Positions 1 to 6,507 of a stretch of 9,091 nucleotides of DNA are shown here, one piece after another. The notes below the pieces were generated by a model. The model was not told the DNA's origin. It searched no databases and was given only the letters and a program-made list of their open reading frames with translations. Position 1 is the first letter of the stretch. Each line of letters opens with the position of its first letter. Source of the DNA: Prevotellaceae bacterium (GTDB lineage Bacteria; Bacteroidota; Bacteroidia; Bacteroidales; Bacteroidaceae); assembly GCA_015256945.1 (NCBI GenBank), contig JABZLB010000050.1, forward strand, positions 1-9,091. The letters are read 5' to 3'. Made by a program: the position numbers and the translations under genes.

Positions 1-49
1 GCGCGTACGACGATCGCCTGACAATATGTATGACGGCCGTCGTACGCGC
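1..49. repeat. Perfect 12-bp GC-rich inverted repeat at window edge
   Basis: Arms GCGCGTACGACG (1-12) and CGTCGTACGCGC (38-49) are exact reverse complements around a 25-nt spacer. The nonamer TGACGGCCG at 31-39, overlapping the right arm, recurs at 53-61 as a direct repeat. No T-run follows on either strand, so this is not a classic intrinsic terminator. It could be the 3' hairpin of a gene to the left, a protein-binding site, or a copy of a dispersed intergenic repeat. The left arm begins exactly at base 1, so the element may extend outside the window. Confidence 0.45.
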
Positions 50-71
50 TGCTGACGGCCGCCGAACAATA

Positions 72-112
72 ATGTTTATCCCGTAAAGTATAGGGCTTTA
101 CGGGATAAACAT
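72..112. terminator. Perfect 17-bp hairpin, probable terminator of the DUF4294 gene
   Basis: Bases 72-88 and 96-112 pair perfectly over 17 bp around a 7-nt loop (89-95). The stem has a G/C-containing core (CCCGTAAAG/CTTTACGGG) and an A/T-rich base (ATGTTTAT/ATAAACAT). It begins 22 bases past the stop codon of the minus-strand DUF4294 gene. No long T-tract follows it, but the A/T-rich base of the stem could serve that role. Being symmetric, it could also stop transcripts arriving from the left. Confidence 0.6.
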
Positions 113-134
113 CGCAGCATAAGGGTGTAAATGA

Positions 135-770
135 TTATAGTTGACCCGCTTCTACTTGTCGCACAACGCGCTCGGTAAGACGGTCTACGCCGTTGGGGTC
201 GTATTTTTTCTTGAGCGAAGCACCAAACACAAAGGCAAAGGTCTGCCAGAATCCCGCGCGTATGGGGCCGAGAAAACCCTGTATCAGTTCGTACGATGAA
301 CTGTTACACTCGCGGTAAATCAGCCTTATCAGCAGTTTTCCCTGTGCATAGCTAAGCTTCTTCATGCGTGGAGTATACTCCTTTCGTATGTCTTTCTCAA
401 CCTGTTTCATGTGCAAATCGCGTGCCCGCTTGTTGGGAAGCATGTCCAGATAGTCGCCCGTTTCGATGATAATACGGTTTACCTCCTTGGCAATGGGGAG
501 CACAAGTTTTACGTTATACACAAGACGGTTGTAGGCCTGACGCTGGCGTTCGTCGCTGAAATTGGGCTGAGGATATACCCAAATGTTGTTAAGTTCAACG
601 TATTGTATACTGTCTTGCCCCTGCTTTACCTTGCCCACCTTCACCATTGGCACAAAGGTGGGGTCGTCCATATCCACATCACGGTCTTCGGGATTGACCT
701 TATCGTTCTGGGCCTGCAGCCCCATGTGCATGAAAAACAGCAATACTGTTGTTGCAAAAACTCTTAACAT
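135..770 (-). CDS. DUF4294 family secreted protein
   Basis: This encodes about 211 residues matching the DUF4294 family of Bacteroidetes, whose function is unknown. An N-terminal signal peptide is visible: MLR, a hydrophobic stretch (VFATTVLLFFMHMGL) and a likely cut after LQA at residue 20, so the mature protein is probably periplasmic. The conserved-looking part runs from about residue 50: a short strand-like YVELNNIWVYP segment, then Y-rich and basic helices (YNRLVYNVKLVLPIAKEVN; KQVEKDIRKEYTPRMKKL) and an aromatic GFWQTFAFVFGASLKKKYDP near the end. No catalytic motif is obvious. The ATG at 770 is preferred; an in-frame TTG at 779 would add three residues but lies inside the predicted -7 box. 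The gene stands alone, divergent from the GT2 gene and followed by the hairpin at 72-112. Confidence 0.85.
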   Translation of the reverse strand: MLRVFATTVLLFFMHMGLQAQNDKVNPEDRDVDMDDPTFVPMVKVGKVKQGQDSIQYVELNNIWVYPQPNFSDERQRQAYNRLVYNVKLVLPIAKEVNRIIIETGDYLDMLPNKRARDLHMKQVEKDIRKEYTPRMKKLSYAQGKLLIRLIYRECNSSSYELIQGFLGPIRAGFWQTFAFVFGASLKKKYDPNGVDRLTERVVRQVEAGQL

Positions 771-776
771 AGGTGG

Positions 777-807
777 CAAAAGTACAATGTATTTTCACAA
801 AGACAAA
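777..807 (-). promoter_or_regulatory. Bacteroidetes-type promoter for the DUF4294 gene
   Basis: Read on the minus strand, TTTG (807-804) is followed after exactly 19 nt by TACTTTTG (784-777). This matches the Bacteroidetes sigma-70 pattern TTTG-N19/20-TAnnTTTG. The -7 box ends only six bases before the ATG at 770, so the predicted transcript start falls at or within a few bases of the start codon. Confidence 0.7.
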
Positions 808-878
808 GACAATAGATTTAAAATTTATGAAATATGCCTTGTACGTCATTACGCCACAAAGGAACTTTGCCGGACATG

Positions 879-893
879 CTTTACGCCGTAAAG
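879..893. repeat. 15-bp palindrome in the divergent promoter region
   Basis: CTTTACG (879-885) and CGTAAAG (887-893) are exact reverse complements around one central base. A weaker repeat, CAAAG-GAA-CTTTG (857-869), lies just upstream. The palindrome is about 60 bp upstream of the -7 box of the GT2 gene and about 70 bp behind the -33 box of the DUF4294 gene. It could be an operator for either gene, though the length is short enough to occur by chance. The same CGTAAAG/CTTTACG heptamer forms part of the stem at 72-112. Confidence 0.25.
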
Positions 894-945
894 GACGGGT
901 TGTATATTATTTGATGCCGCCAGCCTGTTGTCAGCAGAAAATGAT

Positions 946-953
946 TATCTTTG
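946..953 (+). promoter_or_regulatory. -7 box for the GT2 gene
   Basis: TATCTTTG matches the Bacteroidetes -7 consensus TAnnTTTG and lies 26 bases before the ATG at 980, giving a short 5' leader of about 20 nt. No good TTTG -33 box sits at the usual 19-21 nt distance; the nearest candidate is GTTG at 927-930 with a 15-nt gap. The promoter may therefore be weak or need an activator. Confidence 0.5.
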
Positions 954-979
954 CATCATAAGATAAACACTTTGAGCTT

Positions 980-1915
980 ATGAAACTAAACATCGTTATT
1001 CCCTGTTATAACGAAGAGGAGGTATTGCCCCGTACACTTGTCCGTATGCAGGCATTGGCCGGGCGTTTAAAGGCTGAGGCCGATACAGAAGCCCGTATTT
1101 TACTTGTCGATGACGGCAGCAAGGACCGCACCTGGGAGCTGATTACCGAGGCTGCAAAGAATAATGTCGGGGTTTGTGCACTGAAACTGTCGCACAACGA
1201 GGGCCATCAAAATGCCCTTTGGGCAGGTATGGAACAGGGCGTTGATACGTGCGACGCCATGGTATCAATCGATGCCGACCTGCAGGATGACGAAAATGCC
1301 ATCATTGATATGGCGCAACAAATCAACGAAGGTAAGGATATTGTGTATGGTGTGCGCAGGGAACGGCGCACCGATACATGGTTCAAACGCCTTTCGGCCG
1401 AAGCTTTTTATAAGCTGATGAAGCGTGTTGACGACGAAATTATATTTAATCATGCCGACTTCCGCATGATGTCGAATCGTGCTGTAAAGGCTTTAATGGC
1501 TTACCCCGAACGCAATTTGTTCCTGCGCGGCATCGTCAGGCAACTGGGTTTTCAGGAGGGTTACGTATACTATGACCGCAAAGCGCGCGAGGCCGGCGAT
1601 TCAAAGTATCCGCTTAAAAAGATGATAGCCTTCAGTATTGACGGTATAACCTCGTTCTCAGTAGCACCATTAAGGTTTATCACTTGTGTCGGATTAATAA
1701 TGACATTTATGGCTTTTGTCTTTATTGTTTATGCCTTGGTGCGGAACTTTGAGGGCGAAACCATACAGGGATGGACCTCTTTATTGGTATCGTTATGGTT
1801 TATAGGCGGCATTGTTACCACCTCAATAGGTATTACAGGGTTGTATGTAGGCAAAATTTATATTGAAGTAAAGCACCGTCCCCGCTACTTTATTGAGCAG
1901 CGATTAAATTTGTAA
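980..1915 (+). CDS. Polyisoprenyl-phosphate glycosyltransferase, GT2 (GtrB/DPM1 type)
   Basis: This is a 311-residue membrane glycosyltransferase with a cytosolic GT-A domain. It most likely moves a sugar from a nucleotide donor onto undecaprenyl phosphate at the inner face of the membrane. Visible motifs in order: IVIPCYNEEE (residues 5-14), VDDGSKDRT (43-51), the metal-binding DADLQDD (98-104), YGVRRERR (123-130), DFRMMS (160-165), ERNLFLRG (177-184) and SKYPLKKM (208-215). Two membrane helices follow at about 233-254 and 267-290, then the family tail GLYVGKIYIEVKHRPRY. Motifs, two-helix tail and length fit the GtrB/ArnC/DPM1 group. The sugar cannot be read from sequence. The ATG at 980 lies 26 bases past a -7 box. 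Its last 31 bases overlap the convergent ArnT-like gene, whose product is a plausible user of the lipid-linked sugar. Confidence 0.93.
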   Translation: MKLNIVIPCYNEEEVLPRTLVRMQALAGRLKAEADTEARILLVDDGSKDRTWELITEAAKNNVGVCALKLSHNEGHQNALWAGMEQGVDTCDAMVSIDADLQDDENAIIDMAQQINEGKDIVYGVRRERRTDTWFKRLSAEAFYKLMKRVDDEIIFNHADFRMMSNRAVKALMAYPERNLFLRGIVRQLGFQEGYVYYDRKAREAGDSKYPLKKMIAFSIDGITSFSVAPLRFITCVGLIMTFMAFVFIVYALVRNFEGETIQGWTSLLVSLWFIGGIVTTSIGITGLYVGKIYIEVKHRPRYFIEQRLNL

Positions 1916-3606
1916 ATATAAATAGTATCTTTAAATTCGGTTACACGATGTGCCGTGTGGGATAGCTCTGTCAGTTGATATTGTCTGGCAAATGCTTTGT
2001 TAAACAGTGGTTTATTGTCAGCATTGATTAGCAAAATACCCTTTTCAGGACGGTCAACATCAAACTGACGTACGGCATCATCAGTGTAAAAGTCGATACC
2101 AAAAAAGTGCATGGTGTTGCCCCCGTGCCTGTTAAAGCCCGTAAAAGCATACAGCGGCTCGCGGCCATAATTGCGTTTTACTTCCATGGCAAAAGGCTTC
2201 AGGCTCTTGGCATTCATCACACGCGGTGCATAAAAACCGTCAAAAGCTATAAACATCAGTACGGTCATCAGGCACGATACCAATACGAGGTTATTCGCAA
2301 AACGCTGAAAATTTTTGTTTATGAGGCTTAGCAGGCCTATAATAGCTGCCAGTAAAGGTACGCCGGCCAGCAATATATCGGCAGCGTTCATGGGGGTATC
2401 GGCTAAAGCATGCAGCATATTGATGTTCTCCCATGCGTGCTTACCATGGAAAATAGTGTCGGGAACAGCACCCGTACGTGTTGCAATAAATGCTGCTGTC
2501 AGCAATAATCCTACAATGGAAAGGAAACCCATGTATAACTTTACTGGTTTTGTGCTGCGCCTGATAAACCATATTATATACTCGGCTATCAGCATAGCCA
2601 TGAACGGATAGCACGGTAACAGGTATACTCCGCGTTTGCTTTTCGGTATGCAATAGAAAATAAAGATAAGCAAGAACGCCAGCCACGTAAACTTTTGTAA
2701 GGGTTCGGCCGTGCGTATTTTTTCAATAAAAGTACTGCGTGACATCTTTTTCCATGGCAGAACAAACAGCGAAGCCAGTAGCATAAGCGTCCAGGGCGAC
2801 CACCCTGCAATAAGCATCAGCAGGTTATAACTGGCCGGATTTTCGTGCGAACCGTATGTCATCTTACCGGCAAAACGCCCTACATTCTCCTCCATAACGA
2901 GGCTAAGGAACTGCTCTCCGCCTTGTTTGTAGGCAGCATAATACCACATGGCCGGTATGATAAGGGCCAAAAGTGCGCACGTTGTAAGCTTAAGGGTAAG
3001 TTTTACAGGTTGTTCACGTTCGGTTAACATGAAAACAAACATCACCATACACGGCAGAATAATGCCCACGGGACCCTTTGTAAGGGTGGCCCCGCTCATG
3101 CAAAGGATAGCCAGCCACGGCAGGTTACGGCTGCCTCTCTCCCACCATCGGTACATCAAAAACAGGGCACCGGCGATAAATGTTGTCAGAACCATGTCAA
3201 CCCTGCAGTTGGTTCCGGCACGGTGTACCTCGAAAGCGGTCATTGTAAGGAGGGTGGCAACAATACTTACATTGCTGTTTTTACGGCGAGCATAGAAGCA
3301 AAAAGTGCTTACCAACAACACAATCAGTGCCAGGGCAGAGGGCAGACGCGACGTAAATTCGCTTACATATCCTTGCCACATTGACAATAAGGCAATACAC
3401 CAGTGGAGAAAAGGCGGTTTGTAGGGAATGTCGAATCCGTTGTTTATAGGCAGAATCCAGTTGTGTTGCTGCAGCATTGACATGGCTACGACGGCTTCGC
3501 GCGGTTCACCTTTTGTACTAAATTCGTTCAGTCCTAAAAAGGGAAGAAGCGTAACAATGGCCATCAGTAACACCATCCACGCCATATTACGGTCACGTTT
3601 ATTCAT
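1885..3606 (-). CDS. ArnT-like lipid-carrier-dependent glycosyltransferase (GT39/GT83 type)
   Basis: This is a 573-residue integral membrane GT-C enzyme of the ArnT/PMT_2 group, expected to transfer a sugar from an undecaprenyl-phosphate carrier to lipid A or another acceptor on the periplasmic side. Visible motifs: the first loop TKGEPREAVVA (31-41), in place of the usual DE-type motif; YKPPFLHW (62-69); SRLPSALAL (86-94); TNCRVDMVL (132-140); LTKGPVG (175-181); ENVGRFAGK (240-248); SHENPASY (253-260); and SKRGVYLLPCYP (323-334). About ten or more hydrophobic segments spread over residues 8-455, followed by a soluble C-terminal domain of about 110 residues. The start is ATG at 3606, in a 204-bp divergent gap with the LTA-synthase-like gene. 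The stop is TAG at 1885, inside the 3' end of the GT2 gene. Family is secure; the sugar (Ara4N, mannose, galactose or other) is not. Confidence 0.9.
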   Translation of the reverse strand: MNKRDRNMAWMVLLMAIVTLLPFLGLNEFSTKGEPREAVVAMSMLQQHNWILPINNGFDIPYKPPFLHWCIALLSMWQGYVSEFTSRLPSALALIVLLVSTFCFYARRKNSNVSIVATLLTMTAFEVHRAGTNCRVDMVLTTFIAGALFLMYRWWERGSRNLPWLAILCMSGATLTKGPVGIILPCMVMFVFMLTEREQPVKLTLKLTTCALLALIIPAMWYYAAYKQGGEQFLSLVMEENVGRFAGKMTYGSHENPASYNLLMLIAGWSPWTLMLLASLFVLPWKKMSRSTFIEKIRTAEPLQKFTWLAFLLIFIFYCIPKSKRGVYLLPCYPFMAMLIAEYIIWFIRRSTKPVKLYMGFLSIVGLLLTAAFIATRTGAVPDTIFHGKHAWENINMLHALADTPMNAADILLAGVPLLAAIIGLLSLINKNFQRFANNLVLVSCLMTVLMFIAFDGFYAPRVMNAKSLKPFAMEVKRNYGREPLYAFTGFNRHGGNTMHFFGIDFYTDDAVRQFDVDRPEKGILLINADNKPLFNKAFARQYQLTELSHTAHRVTEFKDTIYIYKFNRCSIK

Positions 3607-3640
3607 GATAAAGGGTATTGTGCTGTTTTAATGATGGTTA

Positions 3641-3648
3641 CAAAATTA
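3641..3648 (-). promoter_or_regulatory. -7 box for the ArnT-like gene
   Basis: On the minus strand TAATTTTG (3648-3641) matches TAnnTTTG and sits 34 bases before the ATG at 3606, predicting a 5' leader of roughly 30 nt. No TTTG is found 19-21 nt upstream, so the -33 box is poor. Confidence 0.45.
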
Positions 3649-3677
3649 GGCAATTTCTATATATTTCGGTTGTCTTT

Positions 3678-3709
3678 CTTGTACAATTCATGCCTAATGG
3701 CTACTTTTG
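3678..3709 (+). promoter_or_regulatory. Promoter for the LTA-synthase-like gene
   Basis: CTTG (3678-3681) followed after 20 nt by TACTTTTG (3702-3709) closely matches the Bacteroidetes TTTG-N19/20-TAnnTTTG pattern. Transcription would begin near 3715, which argues against any start codon upstream of that point and leaves a leader of about 100 nt before the likely start at 3811 or 3826. The -7 octamer TACTTTTG is identical to that of the DUF4294 gene. Confidence 0.6.
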
Positions 3710-3825
3710 CATGGCCTGACAGGTTGTTGTTTATACCCGAAAGACAGAAAGAAGTTGAGCAGGCCAATCAAAAATTTACAGAAAGAAGTGTTGAAATATC
3801 TTTCTGTTTAATGTATGATAACATC

Positions 3826-5646
3826 ATGAAGAAATCGTGGAAACTGCTGTTTAACCGCTTGTTCCCGGCTTGTTTATGGACGCCGGTAACCGTAAGCTTT
3901 ACAGCTGTACTTTTTTTTAAGTTTATTTTATTTGACATCATCTGGTGTCTGCAAACCACGTTTACCTCGTTTTCGAGTGCTGCATTATATCTTAATACGG
4001 TGCTGGTAACACTTGTCTTCGCCCTGCCCTATGTGTTGTCGCATCGCCGTTGGTTGCAAATTGTACTTATGTTTGTTCTTGACGGCCTGCTAATCAGCAA
4101 CCTGATGTATAGCAGAACCTACAACACTGTTATTCCTTTGGAGAGCTATTTGCTGGCTGGGAATCTGAGCGATTTTATGGCAAGCGTGGTCGATTCCATG
4201 CGTTGGACTGATATTCTGTTCCCTCTTTCTACGCTTTTTGCAGGCTTATGGGTTCGCAGGTATGCTTCTGAGGCCCGGCTGGTATGGCGTAATGTGGTTC
4301 GTTATCTGGCTACAACTGCTGTTGCCGGGGCTGTATGTGGTTTGCTTCTTCTACCTAAAGGCGGCTTCTCAAAGACAATAGATGATATGCAATCGGCCAA
4401 TTATTATAGCTGCGTAACCCCTGAATATACCTTCTTTGGAAGCTTATTATACGATGCTATGCACACTGATGCACCTTGTACACCTCAGATTCGCGAAGAG
4501 GTTAAGGCGTGGTTTGCACTTCAACCCGATGATACGCCTCTGCCAGACAGTATAGGCGGGCGGAAGAATCTGGTGGTCGTGCTGTGCGAATCGCTTGAAA
4601 GCTGGGTGATAGGCTTGCGTATGGAAGGAAAGGAAATTACGCCAAATTTGAACCGTGCTGTTGCCGATACACAAACATTATATGCTCCTCATACCCTTAC
4701 ACAGGTGAAAGGCGGAAGGTCTATCGACTGCCAGTTGCTGCTTAATGCGGGTCTCCTGCCCCTTCGTAGCGGCTGTTATGCCATGAAATATACCGGCAAC
4801 AACTATCATACACTTACAAAAGCTATGGCTTCGGCATATAACAGCCGGAGCTATTTGCTCACTGTCGACAAGCCTGTAACATGGAATCAGGCGCAGGTAG
4901 CAAAGGCTTTTGGCATAGATACCCTTATATCGAAAGATGCGTGGCGGCTCGATGAGAAAGTGGGTTCGCGCAAAAAGCTCGGCGATGTTTCTTTTATGCG
5001 TCAGGCGGTAGAGAAGATGAAGGAGGGACAGATATGGAAACGGGGAGAGCATGTTTACCTGCAGTTGGTTACTTATTCAGGGCATAACCCGTTTATTCTG
5101 CCTGATAACCTGAAACGTATTCATTTTAAGGGAAGCTATCCACAAAAGATGCTCGATTACATGACGATGGCCAACTATACCGACCACGCCCTTGGCATAC
5201 TGCTAAAGTATTTGAAAAGCAGGCCCGACTGGCATGAAACGATGGTAGTTATTGTTGGCGACCATGAAGGATTAGCCGCTGACCGTGCCGACATACGTCG
5301 CTCGGCCGAAGGCCGTCGCGTTGTTTCTGCCAGTCAGTATACACCGTTTATTGTGCTTAACTCGCCAGTACCCATGCGCTATAACGGTGTTTTGGGGCAG
5401 GTAGATATGTATCCTACTATTCTCAACCTGATGCACCTTGACAACTATTATTGGCGAGGGATGGGTCAAAGTATACTGGATAAGCGCAAAGTTGCCGTGG
5501 CAGTAGGTTCACAAATGAACGTTGAGGGTGATGTTCAGCACGCTTCCAAGGTTGAGATAAGCCATCTGATACAAGCCCATACCATTGCCGACTGGGTGAT
5601 ACGATATAATATGGAGAAGCCCTTTCCTGTATTAAAGGAGAACTAA
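3826..5646 (+). CDS. LTA-synthase-like membrane phosphotransferase (sulfatase/alkaline-phosphatase fold)
   Basis: Read from ATG 3826 this is a 606-residue protein with five N-terminal membrane helices (about 17-40, 52-72, 75-95, 128-145, 157-177) and a large periplasmic domain of the LtaS/sulfatase superfamily. Members move phosphoglycerol or phosphoethanolamine from a phospholipid to a surface glycan or lipid. Visible active-site elements: metal-binding E in VVVLCESLESW (E255), nucleophile region GGRSIDCQ (S299, where LtaS has Thr), SGHNPF (H420) and VGDHEG (D479, H480). Length and layout fit LtaS-type enzymes. The frame is open back to 3631, but that start lies upstream of the promoter at 3678-3709. 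ATG 3811 (five residues longer) is an alternative. In a Gram-negative there is no true lipoteichoic acid, so LPS, capsule or another glycan is the inferred acceptor. A run of eight Ts (3911-3918) lies in the first helix. Confidence 0.85.
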   Translation: MKKSWKLLFNRLFPACLWTPVTVSFTAVLFFKFILFDIIWCLQTTFTSFSSAALYLNTVLVTLVFALPYVLSHRRWLQIVLMFVLDGLLISNLMYSRTYNTVIPLESYLLAGNLSDFMASVVDSMRWTDILFPLSTLFAGLWVRRYASEARLVWRNVVRYLATTAVAGAVCGLLLLPKGGFSKTIDDMQSANYYSCVTPEYTFFGSLLYDAMHTDAPCTPQIREEVKAWFALQPDDTPLPDSIGGRKNLVVVLCESLESWVIGLRMEGKEITPNLNRAVADTQTLYAPHTLTQVKGGRSIDCQLLLNAGLLPLRSGCYAMKYTGNNYHTLTKAMASAYNSRSYLLTVDKPVTWNQAQVAKAFGIDTLISKDAWRLDEKVGSRKKLGDVSFMRQAVEKMKEGQIWKRGEHVYLQLVTYSGHNPFILPDNLKRIHFKGSYPQKMLDYMTMANYTDHALGILLKYLKSRPDWHETMVVIVGDHEGLAADRADIRRSAEGRRVVSASQYTPFIVLNSPVPMRYNGVLGQVDMYPTILNLMHLDNYYWRGMGQSILDKRKVAVAVGSQMNVEGDVQHASKVEISHLIQAHTIADWVIRYNMEKPFPVLKEN

Positions 5647-5687
5647 CGAAAGGCTGCTTATATAAGAATTAAGCTTAAAATGTAGTA
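5647..5687. other. Short A/T-rich gap between convergent genes
   Basis: These 41 bases separate the stop codons of the LTA-synthase-like gene and the minus-strand operon. They contain two small palindromes, CTTATATAAG (5657-5666) and TTAAGCTTAA (5669-5678), but no stable G/C stem with a T-tract. Any transcription stop here would be weak. Confidence 0.4.
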
Positions 5688-6500
5688 TTATTTTACAGGC
5701 TGGCTAAGCGATTTCACAGGAATGATATTCTTCCAAAAGGCTCTTTTATCCTTGTGGTTGAAACCGTGACAACCCATTGGCATTTGTTGGCCGGCCAGCT
5801 GATAGCATAACCATGGATTGCTGTCGAAAGAAAATTTCAACGCTTCCTTTGCATCGGGATAATGAAAATGAAGGGGAATAAGTGCCCAAAACATGTCTTC
5901 GGCATGGTGTACGTCAGTAAAGCTGTCGAAAAAATCGGCTTCCTGACGATACTCATCACAGGCTTTGATAAAGGAATCAACGCGACGCAGGCTTAGTCCA
6001 CCGTTGCCTATGCGGTTGTATTTGTCCTGATGCATTAACTTTGCTTTTGGTGTGAAGAAACGTCGTAAGCGTAAAATTTGTTTGATCGGGAAATAACCGT
6101 ACTTCTTTCGCATGGGCCATGGAGCAGCCACTACGTCGTAATTTTTGCTGCACCATACCGTAAGCTCATCACGAAAAACCCAGGCATCGGTGTGACATAT
6201 CAGGATATACTCGCACGTTTTGAAAAGTTCGTAGAAGGCTTTCTGCTTCATCATCTTGTTGTAACCGGCAATACCACAACGTGTTCCTAACCATTTATCG
6301 TTAACTCTAATGGCTTCGGCCTGCGGATATTGGGCGAGAAAATCTTCGCCTTTAAAGCTTTCGGGAAGCAGAAAAGCGATGGGATGACGGCCGAGTATTT
6401 GCATGGTATTGGCCAAAGACGCTGTTTCCTCATCATTCAGATTACGATAAATGGGTATGACAACCTTTACAAGGACAGATTTTTCGGTAAGTTTTGTCAT
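5688..6500 (-). CDS. DUF5672 family glycosyltransferase-like protein
   Basis: This 270-residue soluble protein matches the DUF5672 family, found in polysaccharide and LPS gene clusters and thought to be glycosyltransferase-like. Visible elements: an opening strand KVVIPIYRN (12-20), LGRHPIAFLLPE (36-47), a GT-A-like acidic motif in YILICHTDAWVFRDEL (98-113, D105), YDVVAAPW (121-128), GNGGLSLR (165-172), HAEDMFW (199-205) and CHGFNH near residue 243. There is no signal peptide or membrane helix, so it should act in the cytoplasm or at the inner membrane face. It is the last gene of the operon, beginning seven bases after the stop of the kinase-GT9 gene, which suggests it adds a sugar to the same LPS core. 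Donor and acceptor are unknown. Confidence 0.85.
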   Translation of the reverse strand: MTKLTEKSVLVKVVIPIYRNLNDEETASLANTMQILGRHPIAFLLPESFKGEDFLAQYPQAEAIRVNDKWLGTRCGIAGYNKMMKQKAFYELFKTCEYILICHTDAWVFRDELTVWCSKNYDVVAAPWPMRKKYGYFPIKQILRLRRFFTPKAKLMHQDKYNRIGNGGLSLRRVDSFIKACDEYRQEADFFDSFTDVHHAEDMFWALIPLHFHYPDAKEALKFSFDSNPWLCYQLAGQQMPMGCHGFNHKDKRAFWKNIIPVKSLSQPVK

Positions 6501-6507
6501 CGGTTTC

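Noticed and set aside
411..767. A 118-codon plus-strand open frame opposite the DUF4294 gene
   Set aside because: It is antisense to a recognised family with a clear signal peptide and promoter on the minus strand.
5657..5678. Palindromes CTTATATAAG and TTAAGCTTAA as a shared terminator
   Set aside because: Both are short, wholly or almost wholly A/T, and form no stable stem with a loop.
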